In this document: positions 1-7,964 of the stretch, one piece after another
Layout of the letters: each line of letters starts with the position of its first letter
Numbering within the stretch: position 1 is the first letter of the stretch
NCBI GenBank assembly: GCA_937870605.1
Contig: CALMZW010000026.1
Coordinates: 1 to 26,985 of the forward strand
DNA from: an uncultured Synergistaceae bacterium
GTDB taxonomy: Bacteria > Synergistota > Synergistia > Synergistales > Aminobacteriaceae
Length of the DNA stretch: 26,985 nucleotides
Direction: 5' to 3'
Position numbers and translations under genes: made by a program
Notes under the pieces: generated by a model
What the model was told of the DNA's origin: nothing
Database searches by the model: none
What the model saw: only the letters and a program-made list of their open reading frames with translations

Positions 1-3
1 AAA

Positions 4-1224
4 ATGCGGATCACCCCGGAACGGCTGCTCCGGTCCCTCGACGAGATGGGGGCGAGCGGCGTTCGTCCCGGGCGTCCGGGCCGGACCCGGCTTACGCTGA
101 GCGACGAGGACCGCGCGGGCAGGGATCTCTTCGTGAAATGGCTTCGGGAGGAACGCCTCGACGTCGTTATCGACCCGATCGGCAATATCTGCGGCGTCCG
201 GCCCGGCAGGGATCCGAACGCCAAACCGATCGTCATGGGGTCGCACCTCGATACGGTGTGCGACGCGGGAGCGTACGACGGGGCGTTCGGCGTTCTTGCG
301 GGACTCGAAGTGATCCGGACGCTGAACGATCACGGCGTGGAGACGCAGCAGCCGGTCGCTGTTGCGGCCTTTACGAACGAGGAAGGCGCCCGGTTCCAGC
401 CGGACATGATGGGCAGCCTGTACGTGTCCGGGCTTCTCGATATCGACCGCGCGTATCGCGCGATGGATGACGACGGGATCTCCGTGCGCGAGGAACTCGA
501 CCGGATCGGCTATTCGGGGAAGGGCAGGATCGAGGCGTCCGCGTATCTCGAACTGCACGTCGAGCAGGGGCCCGTTCTCGACAGGGAAAAGATTCAGATC
601 GGCATCGTCCGGGGAATCCAGGGGATCTCCTGGTGGTACGGACGTTTCGGCGGCGAAGCGAATCACGCGGGCACGACGCCGCTGGAGTATCGCAAAGACG
701 CGCTGCTCGCCGCCTCGGATCTCTGCTGCGAACTGCGCGCCCTCGCGCTGGAACTCGGGAGCGGGACGGTCGCGACGATGGGGCGGATCCGTGTCGTTCC
801 CGACGTGGTGAACGTCATTCCTTCGGAGGCGTTCTTCACGATCGACTTCCGCCAGTACGACGACGACCTGTTCGAGCGGGGCAAGCGGCGGGTCGAGGAT
901 CTGGTCCGGCGCATCGCCGAAAAGCATTGCGTTCCGTTCGAACTGGAGCAGAAGGTGGACGCGCTGCCGGTCCGTTTCCTTCCGTTCATGACGCAGGTCG
1001 TCGAGCGCGCGGCCCGGGGGCTGGATCTTTCGACGCTCTTCATGCCGAGCGGCGCGGGGCACGACGCGCAGTTCATGCACCGGGTCTGTCCGACGGCGAT
1101 GATTTTCGTTCCGTCGATCGGCGGCAGGAGTCATTGCCCCGAAGAGCGCACCGAACCGGAAGACCTGGTCAACGGCGCGAACGTGCTGCTGCGGTGCGTT
1201 CTGGAGATTATCGCGGCGTCGTAG
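4..1224 (+). CDS. M20 family amidase, N-carbamoyl-L-amino acid hydrolase / allantoate amidohydrolase type
   Basis: This 406-residue protein is a complete M20 metallo-amidase of the HyuC/AllC group, which hydrolyses the carbamoyl (ureido) group from N-carbamoyl amino acids or allantoate, releasing ammonia and CO2. The expected dinuclear metal ligands are visible: H81 in GSHLDT, D92 in YDGAFG, the E126-E127 pair in FTNEEG, H185 in ELHVEQGP and H377 in GRSHCPEE. Their spacing matches known L-carbamoylases. The dimerisation-domain signature GGEANHAGTTP lies around residues 216-226. The N-terminus aligns with the family, so the ATG at 4 is likely correct, but its ribosome binding site lies outside the window. 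A second family member sits at 25023-26237, which suggests different substrates or stereo-preference. The family is secure; the substrate is not. Confidence 0.9.
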   Translation: MRITPERLLRSLDEMGASGVRPGRPGRTRLTLSDEDRAGRDLFVKWLREERLDVVIDPIGNICGVRPGRDPNAKPIVMGSHLDTVCDAGAYDGAFGVLAGLEVIRTLNDHGVETQQPVAVAAFTNEEGARFQPDMMGSLYVSGLLDIDRAYRAMDDDGISVREELDRIGYSGKGRIEASAYLELHVEQGPVLDREKIQIGIVRGIQGISWWYGRFGGEANHAGTTPLEYRKDALLAASDLCCELRALALELGSGTVATMGRIRVVPDVVNVIPSEAFFTIDFRQYDDDLFERGKRRVEDLVRRIAEKHCVPFELEQKVDALPVRFLPFMTQVVERAARGLDLSTLFMPSGAGHDAQFMHRVCPTAMIFVPSIGGRSHCPEERTEPEDLVNGANVLLRCVLEIIAAS

Positions 1225-1227
1225 CGC

Positions 1228-1260
1228 CGCCGGACGGACGTCTCCGGCGAACGGATTTTT
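1228..1260 (+). terminator. Possible Rho-independent terminator after the first M20 gene
   Basis: A 7-bp stem (CGCCGGA at 1228-1234 pairing with TCCGGCG at 1243-1249) with an 8-base loop begins just past the stop codon. Five T residues lie at 1256-1260. The six bases between stem and T-run weaken the call. A second pairing, of GCGCCGCCG near 1225 with CGGCGGCGC near 1261, could compete with it. Confidence 0.4.
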
Positions 1261-1270
1261 CGGCGGCGCG

Positions 1271-1299
1271 CTGACATTTTTGTTCCTTTGCGCGATAAT
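1271..1299 (+). promoter_or_regulatory. Sigma70-type promoter P1 of the Ehr operon
   Basis: CTGACA at 1271-1276 and GATAAT at 1294-1299 are separated by exactly 17 bases; each hexamer matches consensus at five of six positions. The local AT content is clearly higher than in the surrounding coding DNA. It lies upstream of a second element with the same spacing. Confidence 0.6.
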
Positions 1300-1310
1300 G
1301 ACAATGGTTC

Positions 1311-1339
1311 GTGACAAAGCGCCGATAAAGGCATAGAAT
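1311..1339 (+). promoter_or_regulatory. Sigma70-type promoter P2 of the Ehr operon
   Basis: GTGACA at 1311-1316 and TAGAAT at 1334-1339 are 17 bases apart. Transcription would start near 1346. This makes the upstream GTG at 1348 an unlikely start codon for the next gene and favours the GTG at 1429, giving a leader of about 80 bases. Confidence 0.6.
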
Positions 1340-1428
1340 CTCAAATCGTGCGCCCGTACGCGTGTGTCGGATTTACGGCGGCTCGGGCGGGATTTCGATT
1401 CGGACTTCCCGGAAGGCGAGGGTGTACG

Positions 1429-3417
1429 GTGGCATTCTTTCTCCTGTTGTCTCTTCTCATGTATCTTCTTTCGGGGCTGGCGTCGCTCGCAATGGGGCGA
1501 CATCCCGCGTGGGGGACGAGAATCGTTCCGTTCGGGAGCGCCGCGGCGTCGCTGTGCGCGCTCATTCCGGTCCTGTACGTCCTCGCGGGCGGAACGCCCG
1601 TCGACCTGCGGGCCGCCTGGAGTCTGCCGGTCGGTTCGTTCCATCTGCATCTGGATCTACTCTCCGCATGGTTCGCCCTTCCCGTCATTCTCGTCTCTCC
1701 GATCGTCTCTTTTTACGGTACGGGGTATCTGCGGCGCCACGACCGTCCCCGCGAGACCGACGCGTGCGGCTTTTTCCTCCAGCTGCTCACGGGGGGGATG
1801 CTCTTCGTGCTGCTCGCGTCGGACGGACTGCTCTTCCTGCTGGCCTGGGAGATCATGTCGATGTCGGCCTTCTTCCTCGTCGTGTTCGAGCATGAAGAAC
1901 ACGAGGTCCAGCGGGCGGGGTGGATCTACCTGGTCGCGACGCACCTCGGGACGGCCTTTTTGTTCGCGATGTTCGTCCTGCTCGGAAGCCGGTGCGGCTC
2001 GTTCGACTTCGGCGATTTCGACGGGCTCGGCGGCGTCGCGGATGTCGTCTTCGTGCTGGCGGTGGTCGGCTTCGGGGCGAAGGCGGGCTTTTTCGGACTT
2101 CACGTCTGGCTTCCCGAGGCGCACCCTGCGGCCCCGTCGCACGTGTCGGGCCTGATGAGCGGCGTCATGATCAAGACCGGAATCTACGGCCTGCTTCGCG
2201 TGATGGTTCTCGCAAACGACTGGCCCGCCTGGTGGGGATGGGTGCTGATCGGCATCGGCATCGCGTCCGGCCTCGGCGGCGTGATCTACGCGCTTGTGCA
2301 GCACGACCTGAAACGGCTTCTGGCCTACAGCAGCGTGGAGAATATCGGAATCATCTGTCTCGGACTCGGAATGAGCGTCTTCGGCGTTCACTCCGTCGGT
2401 CCGGTGGCGCTGTTCGCGATGGCGGGCGCGCTGCTTCACGTTCTGAACCACGCGGTGTTCAAGTCCTGCCTCTTCCTCGGCGCCGGGGCGGTCATTCAGG
2501 CCGTCGGCACACGGGAGATCGACCTGCTCGGCGGCGTGCAGAAGCGCATGCCCCGGACCGCGGCGCTCTTTCTGCTCGCGTGCGCGGCCGTGTGCGGACT
2601 TCCGCCGCTGAACGGCTTCGTCGGCGAGTTCCTGATCTATCTCGCTTCGTACTGGAGCGTGCTGCCGCAGGGGCTTCCGTCGGTGAACCCGCGCGTCGGC
2701 GGATTCGTCGTCATTTCGACGCTCGCCCTGATCGGCGGGCTCGCGGCGATGTGCTTCACGAAGGTCTACGGCGCGGTGTTCCTCGGGGAGCCGCGTTCCG
2801 GATGCGGTTCGTCCGCGACCGATCCCGGTCGGGATATGTCCGTTCCCGTGACGGTGCTCGCCGCGCTCTGCGCCGTATTCGGTCTCGGCGGAAGCCTGCT
2901 GATGCTTCTTGTCGCTTCCGTTGCCGCCCGGATCCATCCGCTCGCGATGGCTGCGCCCGACATGGCGCCGCTGCGCGAGGCCTCCGCGGTCTACCTCAAC
3001 GTCACCCTGGCCGCGCTCGTTCTGGCCGCGGCGGTCTACGGGCTGTGGCGGCTCCGGGACCGTCTTCTGGCGGGGCGCGTCGTCCGCACGGGACCGACCT
3101 GGGGGTGCGGCTATCCGCACGGAACGCCGCGAATGCAGTACACCGGGTCGTCGTTCGCGCAGCCGATTATCGCGGCCTTCCGATCCCTGCTCCGCTCCGA
3201 ACTGGGCGGAGACTGGCCGGCAGGGTATCTGCCCGGACGGTCCAGCTTCATGACGCACACGCCGGGACTCTTCATGCACCGGTTCTACACGCCGCTCTTC
3301 GCCGCGTTCGCGCGCGTCGCGGTGCGGATGCGCCGGATCCAGCAGGGAGGGACGCACGTCTATGTCTTTTACGTCGTCCTCGCGCTGGTTGCGGTGCTCG
3401 TCTGGAGCCTGCTATGA
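1429..3417 (+). CDS. hyfB: HyfB/NuoL-like antiporter subunit of an Ehr (hydrogenase-4-like) complex
   Basis: This large polytopic membrane protein (662 residues from the GTG at 1429) belongs to the Mrp/NuoL proton-conducting transporter family, HyfB/HycC branch. It should form part of the ion-translocating arm of a membrane complex. The channel residues expected in this family are visible: E141 in LAWEIMS, K218 in GAKAGFFGLHVWLPEAHP and K249 in GVMIKTGIYG. The HyfB-type motif PPLNGFVGEF is also present. The open frame extends back to a GTG at 1348. The start at 1429 is preferred because GGAAGGCGAGGG lies a few bases upstream, the hydrophobic N-terminus begins there, and 1348 sits at the predicted transcription start. 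The stop overlaps the next ATG by four bases (ATGA), indicating translational coupling. Confidence 0.88.
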   Translation: MAFFLLLSLLMYLLSGLASLAMGRHPAWGTRIVPFGSAAASLCALIPVLYVLAGGTPVDLRAAWSLPVGSFHLHLDLLSAWFALPVILVSPIVSFYGTGYLRRHDRPRETDACGFFLQLLTGGMLFVLLASDGLLFLLAWEIMSMSAFFLVVFEHEEHEVQRAGWIYLVATHLGTAFLFAMFVLLGSRCGSFDFGDFDGLGGVADVVFVLAVVGFGAKAGFFGLHVWLPEAHPAAPSHVSGLMSGVMIKTGIYGLLRVMVLANDWPAWWGWVLIGIGIASGLGGVIYALVQHDLKRLLAYSSVENIGIICLGLGMSVFGVHSVGPVALFAMAGALLHVLNHAVFKSCLFLGAGAVIQAVGTREIDLLGGVQKRMPRTAALFLLACAAVCGLPPLNGFVGEFLIYLASYWSVLPQGLPSVNPRVGGFVVISTLALIGGLAAMCFTKVYGAVFLGEPRSGCGSSATDPGRDMSVPVTVLAALCAVFGLGGSLLMLLVASVAARIHPLAMAAPDMAPLREASAVYLNVTLAALVLAAAVYGLWRLRDRLLAGRVVRTGPTWGCGYPHGTPRMQYTGSSFAQPIIAAFRSLLRSELGGDWPAGYLPGRSSFMTHTPGLFMHRFYTPLFAAFARVAVRMRRIQQGGTHVYVFYVVLALVAVLVWSLL

Positions 3418-4337
3418 TCGCCGATTTCTTCGCCGCGCTTTTCGGCGTGACCCTCGCGCTGATTCTCGCGCCGTTCCTGCGGACGCTCATCAACCGGACG
3501 AAGGCGCGCATGGCCGGACGGCAGGGGCCTCCGCTGCTCCAGCCCTACTGGAGCCTCGCGCGGTTGCTTCGCAAGGGCGCGGTGTACAGCACGACGACGA
3601 CATGGATGTTCCGGGCCGGGCCGGTCGTCACGCTGGCGACGATGTTCGGCGCGCTCTGCCTGGTCCCGTTCGGGGGGAACCCCGCGTTGCTGCACTTCGA
3701 AGGCGACGTTCTGCTGATGGCGTATCTTCTCGCCCTCGGGCGCTTCTTCACGATTCTGGCCGCGCTCGACACGGGGTCGAGCTTCGAGGGGATGGGCGCG
3801 AACCGCGAGGCGTTTTTCTCGGCGCTGAGCGAGCCGGCGCTGTTGCTCGGCGTGGCCGGGCTCGGCGCGATCACGGGGAGCGTATCGATCAGCGGAATCT
3901 ACGGACGCCTCGGGAACTCGGCGTTTCTGGGCTCGCACCTTCCGGCGATGATCTTCATCCTGGCCGCGTTCGTGATCGTCTACCTGACGGAGAACGCGCG
4001 AATCCCGGTGGACGACCCGACGACGCACCTCGAACTCACGATGATCCACGAGGTCATGGTCCTCGATCACTGCGGCGTCGACCTTGCGTTCATCGAATAC
4101 GCCGGGGCGCTCAAGCTCTGGGTGCTCGGCCTGCTGATCACGGGAATCGTCTTCCCGGTTTCGACCGGATCCTTCTGGCTGGACGCGGGGGTTTCGCTCG
4201 CCTGCATGGCGGTTCTCCAGATCTGCGTGGGGCTCGTCGAGTCCCTGATGGCCCGGCTGAAAATGGGGCGCGTGCCCCTGCTGCTGGGAATCGCGTTCGT
4301 GATGTCGACCCTCTGGATCATGTGGGTGGTGAGGTGA
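3414..4337 (+). CDS. hyfC: HyfC/HycD/NuoH-like membrane anchor subunit
   Basis: This 307-residue multi-spanning protein matches the NuoH/HycD family, which joins the soluble redox module of complex I-like enzymes to the membrane arm. A loop at about residues 193-213 carries the acidic signature E193, ARIPVDDP and THLELTMIHE, typical of the HycD/HyfC branch. A second conserved segment, GMGANREAFFSALSEP, lies at about 127-141. Its length is close to E. coli HyfC. It starts within the stop codon of the preceding gene and is followed four bases later by the next gene, so it lies within a tight operon. The redox-coupling loop is intact even though the catalytic metal site of the complex is lost (see the gene at 6447). 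Confidence 0.9.
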   Translation: MIADFFAALFGVTLALILAPFLRTLINRTKARMAGRQGPPLLQPYWSLARLLRKGAVYSTTTTWMFRAGPVVTLATMFGALCLVPFGGNPALLHFEGDVLLMAYLLALGRFFTILAALDTGSSFEGMGANREAFFSALSEPALLLGVAGLGAITGSVSISGIYGRLGNSAFLGSHLPAMIFILAAFVIVYLTENARIPVDDPTTHLELTMIHEVMVLDHCGVDLAFIEYAGALKLWVLGLLITGIVFPVSTGSFWLDAGVSLACMAVLQICVGLVESLMARLKMGRVPLLLGIAFVMSTLWIMWVVR

Positions 4338-4341
4338 AACG

Positions 4342-4980
4342 ATGACCGATCAGCTCGTCATTGCGCTGCTGTTTCTCGTCAATCTGCGGATGTTCGCGAC
4401 GTCCCGCCTGGACAGCCTGATCCGCGGGGTCGCCCTGCAGGCGTTCCTTCTCGTGTGCCTCGCGGTGGTTTCACGCGAGGGGGCCCTGTCGTGGGAGGGG
4501 TGGACGTTCCTGTCCGTCACGGGACTCGTCAAGTGCGCGGTTTTGCCCGTGATGATGACGCGCGCGCTCCGGTCCGCCGGAATCCGCCGCGAGGTGGAGC
4601 CTCTCGTCGGGTATCGCGTGTCGCTGTTCATCGGACTGATCGTCACGGGGTTCTCCATCTGGGCCGCCGCGCAGCTTCCGATGCCGGACGGCGCCGCCGA
4701 CCCGCTCGTGGTCGCCGCGGCCCTGATCTCCATGATCACGGGGCTCTTCCTGATCGTGGCGCGTCGCAAGGCGATCTCCCAGGCCATCGGCTACCTCGCA
4801 ATGGAGAACGGCGTCTATGTCCTCGCCCCGGCGCTCGCGGTCCACGGGCCGCTGATCGTCGAGACGGGCGTTTTGCTGGACGTCTTCGTCGGCGTCTTCA
4901 TCATGGGCGTCATCATCCTGCATATCCGGCAGGAGTTCAAACATATCGATATCGACCGGCTTTCCGAATTGAGGGATTGA
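4342..4980 (+). CDS. hyfE: HyfE-like (NuoK-like) membrane subunit
   Basis: A hydrophobic 212-residue protein with several predicted transmembrane helices. Its length, its position between HyfC- and HyfF-like genes, and its C-terminal segment with a charged tail match the hydrogenase-4 component E family, which contains the NuoK-like part of the membrane arm. An acidic residue sits in a membrane segment near YLAMENGVYVLAP, the position where HyfE/NuoK proteins carry a proton-path glutamate. It starts four bases after the previous stop and ends four bases before the next ATG. No separate HyfD-like gene is present, so this operon has one fewer antiporter-like subunit than E. coli hyf. Confidence 0.83.
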   Translation: MTDQLVIALLFLVNLRMFATSRLDSLIRGVALQAFLLVCLAVVSREGALSWEGWTFLSVTGLVKCAVLPVMMTRALRSAGIRREVEPLVGYRVSLFIGLIVTGFSIWAAAQLPMPDGAADPLVVAAALISMITGLFLIVARRKAISQAIGYLAMENGVYVLAPALAVHGPLIVETGVLLDVFVGVFIMGVIILHIRQEFKHIDIDRLSELRD

Positions 4981-4984
4981 TCGC

Positions 4985-6445
4985 ATGATGCTCCGGATCC
5001 TGCTTTTCACGCCGTTTCTGGCCGGGCTCGCGAGCCTGGGAATCGCATCGGACCGCGTGCGGCGGCGGCTGATTACGGCCGTCTCGTTTTTTCATCTTGC
5101 CTGTTCGCTCGCGCTCTGGACGGCCGGCCTCGAACCGACCGCGGGACGGTGGCTCGGGCTGGACGCGCTTTCGCTGCTGTTCCTGCTCGTCACGAGCGCG
5201 CTTTTCGCGGCGTCCTCGTTCGCGACGGTCACGTATCTGCGCGGACACGAGCTTCCCGAGGAGCGACGGGGCCGTTTGTCGCGCGAGGCCGTCTTCACGT
5301 GCTCCATGCTCTTCTTTCTCGGCACGACGACGCTTGCGATCCTGAGCCTTCACACGGGCGTGTTCTGGATGGCCATCGAGGCCACGACGCTTGCGAGCGC
5401 GCCGATGATCAGCTATCAGCGCTCGTCGCGTTCCCTCGAGGCCGCGTGGAAGTACCTTCTGATCTGCTCGGTGGGCATCGCGATCGCGCTGGTCGGCAAT
5501 ACGGCGCTCGCCGTTTCGATTGCGTTCCATCCGGCGACCTACGGCCTGCCCCTGACCTTCCGGGGGCTCGCGGCGCACGCGGCGTCGCTCCATCCCGTGT
5601 GGCTGAAGGTCGCCTTCGCGTTCATCCTCGTGGGGTACGGGACGAAGATGGGACTCGCGCCGATGCACACCTGGCTGCCGGACGCGCACAGCGAAGCCCC
5701 GTCGCCCGTGTCGGCGCTGCTTTCGGGCGCGCTGCTCAACTGCGCGTTCCTCGGCATCCTGCGGACGAACGCCATCCTGGTCCGCGCCGGAATAGGGGAC
5801 TACAGCAACGGCCTGCTCATCGCGTTCGGCCTGGGGTCGATGTTCCTCGCGGGCTGGTTCATCCTCCAGCAGGCGGACTTCAAGCGCCTTCTCGCCTATT
5901 CGAGCATCGAGCACATGGGAATCCTCGCGATCGCCGCCGGAGCGGGCGCGTCGTTCGGAGGGCTGCTGCACGCGCTGAACCACTCCCTGACGAAGGGGGC
6001 GCTGTTCCTCGTCGCGGGGACCATCCTCGGCGCGTATCACACGAAGTCCACGAGAACCGTCACCGGCGTGATTCGCGTCGCCCCGATGACGGGGTTGCTC
6101 TGGATTGCGGGGTTTCTCGCGATTTGCGGCGTTCCGCCGTTCGGGACCTTCGTCAGCGAGTTTTCCGTCATGACCGTTCTGGGCGCCAATGGCCGCTGGT
6201 GGTCCCTGGCGATCTTTCTGTTGACGCTCGGGATCGTCTTCGTCGGGATGTGGAGGATCGTCATCCCGATGGCGTTCGGCCGTCCGCCCGAGTCGCATCC
6301 GTCCGGCGCGCCGGTTCGTTTCCTGAGCGTCGCGGACGTTCCGCCGCTCGCGCTGCTCTGCGTCGTCCTTCTGCTCGGCGTGTGGCTGCCCGAGCCGCTG
6401 ACGCGTCTTGTCACGCAGGCGGCCGCGGTCATGGGAGGGCTCTGA
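4985..6445 (+). CDS. hyfF: HyfF-like antiporter subunit
   Basis: A second NuoL/M/N-type transporter subunit of 486 residues, closest in layout to HyfF. It keeps the family glutamate (E132 in WMAIEATT) and the lysine K221 in GYGTKMGLAPMHTWLPDAHSE. After SALLSGAL the residues are N252-C253 rather than the MIK lysine seen in the HyfB-like partner; I recall that HyfF proteins share this difference. Further conserved features are LAYSSIEHMG and NHSLTKGALFL. With the HyfB-like protein it gives the complex two antiporter-like channels. The stop (TGA ending at 6445) is one base from the next ATG at 6447. Confidence 0.87.
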   Translation: MMLRILLFTPFLAGLASLGIASDRVRRRLITAVSFFHLACSLALWTAGLEPTAGRWLGLDALSLLFLLVTSALFAASSFATVTYLRGHELPEERRGRLSREAVFTCSMLFFLGTTTLAILSLHTGVFWMAIEATTLASAPMISYQRSSRSLEAAWKYLLICSVGIAIALVGNTALAVSIAFHPATYGLPLTFRGLAAHAASLHPVWLKVAFAFILVGYGTKMGLAPMHTWLPDAHSEAPSPVSALLSGALLNCAFLGILRTNAILVRAGIGDYSNGLLIAFGLGSMFLAGWFILQQADFKRLLAYSSIEHMGILAIAAGAGASFGGLLHALNHSLTKGALFLVAGTILGAYHTKSTRTVTGVIRVAPMTGLLWIAGFLAICGVPPFGTFVSEFSVMTVLGANGRWWSLAIFLLTLGIVFVGMWRIVIPMAFGRPPESHPSGAPVRFLSVADVPPLALLCVVLLLGVWLPEPLTRLVTQAAAVMGGL

Positions 6446-6446
6446 T

Positions 6447-7940
6447 ATGACGACATCCTGGCTTGCGATACGGAACGCACACGCCTTTCCGCTCTCCGAA
6501 GTTCCCGTCTGTCCGATCACGGACTTTCGGGATCTCGTCATCCGTCAGGTCGCGGCGGGGCAACGCCTCGTCGCGCTGTTCCACATTCCGGAAGACGGAC
6601 ATGCGAAGCTCTGCGCCGTCCTCGCGGACGACGGGAACCGTTCGCTCGGCGCGACGATCGGCGTCGCCGAAGGAGACCGGTACCCCTCGCTGACGCCGGA
6701 CTGCCTCCAGGCGCACCTCTTCGAGCGCGAGATCGCCGAGAACGGGGGGCCGCTTCCCGAGGGACACCCGTGGCTCAAACCGGTCCGCTTCCCGCGGAAC
6801 AGCGCGCTGCCGCATCGTTCCGTCGGCGGGATGGACTTCTACCGCGTCGATGGGCAGGAGGTTCACGAGGTTGCGGTCGGTCCCGTGCACGCGGGCGTGA
6901 TCGAACCGGGGCACTTCCGGTTCCAGTGTCACGGCGAGATCGTGCTGCATCTGGAAATCTCGCTGGGATATCAGCACCGGGGCGTGGAAACGGCGTTTCC
7001 CGGAGCGACGCCGGTCATGCGGCGCCTCATGGCGGAGTCCGTCTCCGGCGACTCCACTGCGGGACACGCGACGGCCTACTGCGGCTCAATGGAAGCGCTC
7101 TCCCGCACCCGCGTCCCCGGGCGCGCGCGGATGATCCGGAACATCGCCCAGGAACTCGAGCGCGCGGCCTGCCATATCGGCGATCTCGGGGCGCTGGCGG
7201 GAGACGTCGGGTTCCTGCCGACGAGCTCGTTTTGCGGCCGCATCCGGGGCGTCGTGCTGAACATGACGGCCGCCCTCTGCGGCAACCGCTTCTCGCGCGG
7301 GCTCCTGCGGCCGGGCGGCGTGACGCGGGATATCGATAAACCGATCGTAGCGCATCTTCTCGGACAGCTCCGGACCGTCCGCAGGGACGCCATCGACGCC
7401 GTGAACCTTCTCTGGGAGACGCCGACGGTCATGGCGCGTTTCGAGGGAACCGGGGTTCTCACGCGCGAGGACGCCGTCGCCGTCGGACTCGTCGGGCCCG
7501 CGTCACGCGCGTGCGGCGTCGCCCGCGACGTGCGGTCGACGTTCCCGTACGCGGGGTACGACGACGCGCCGATTCCGATCCAAACGGAGGAAACGGGCGA
7601 CGTTCTCGCGAGGGCCCGCGTCCGGAGCCGCGAGGTCGTTCAGTCGCTCGACTACGTCGGAAAGCACCTTCTCGATCTGCCGGACACGCCGCTTTTCGCC
7701 GAACCGGAAGCTTCGACCGAACCCGATGCGATGGTCGTCTCGATGACCGAAGGCTGGCGCGGCGAGATCGTCCACATCGCCATGACGGACGGCTCGGGCG
7801 CGTTGTCGCGGTACAAGATCGTCGACCCGAGCTTCCACAACTGGTTCGGGCTCGCGATGGCCATGCGCAACCGGGGCATCTCGGACTTCCCGCTGTGCAA
7901 CAAGAGTTTCAACCTCTCGTACTGCGGGTTCGACCTGTAG
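6447..7940 (+). CDS. hyfG: HyfG-like fused NuoC/NuoD-type large subunit lacking all Ni-Fe ligands
   Basis: This 497-residue protein has the two-domain layout of HyfG/HycE. A NuoC-like N-terminal domain (about 1-115, ending with FEREIAE and PEGHPWLKPVRFP) is fused to a NuoD/hydrogenase-large-subunit domain. In true [NiFe] hydrogenases the first ligand motif is CGxC before GFAHSTAY; here the same place reads S200-G-D-S203 followed by TAGHATAY. The C-terminal DPCxxC motif is also gone: after ISDFPL the protein ends NLSYCGFDL, with no cleavable tail for a maturation protease. Ni-Fe binding is therefore not expected, as in NuoD of complex I. This is the hallmark of Ehr complexes, described in Geobacter and other bacteria. 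The reaction catalysed is unknown. The open frame extends upstream to 6408, but the ATG at 6447 follows the preceding stop directly. Confidence 0.88.
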   Translation: MTTSWLAIRNAHAFPLSEVPVCPITDFRDLVIRQVAAGQRLVALFHIPEDGHAKLCAVLADDGNRSLGATIGVAEGDRYPSLTPDCLQAHLFEREIAENGGPLPEGHPWLKPVRFPRNSALPHRSVGGMDFYRVDGQEVHEVAVGPVHAGVIEPGHFRFQCHGEIVLHLEISLGYQHRGVETAFPGATPVMRRLMAESVSGDSTAGHATAYCGSMEALSRTRVPGRARMIRNIAQELERAACHIGDLGALAGDVGFLPTSSFCGRIRGVVLNMTAALCGNRFSRGLLRPGGVTRDIDKPIVAHLLGQLRTVRRDAIDAVNLLWETPTVMARFEGTGVLTREDAVAVGLVGPASRACGVARDVRSTFPYAGYDDAPIPIQTEETGDVLARARVRSREVVQSLDYVGKHLLDLPDTPLFAEPEASTEPDAMVVSMTEGWRGEIVHIAMTDGSGALSRYKIVDPSFHNWFGLAMAMRNRGISDFPLCNKSFNLSYCGFDL

Positions 7941-7964
7941 TCCGGATGACGGAGGCAACGGGAC

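Noticed and set aside
1657..3357. Minus-strand frame of 566 codons opposite the HyfB-like gene
   Set aside because: It is hydrophilic, Arg/Glu/His-rich and without any domain, whereas the plus strand encodes a clearly conserved membrane protein.
6447..7940. Catalytic [NiFe] hydrogenase large subunit
   Set aside because: Overall similarity to HyfG/HycE is clear, but neither cysteine pair that binds nickel and iron is present, so a hydrogen-evolving function is not supported.
7890..7960. Read-through or recoding at the TAG stop of the large subunit to restore a longer C-terminus
   Set aside because: The frame meets a TGA within a few codons after the TAG, and no DPCxxC motif appears in any frame there.
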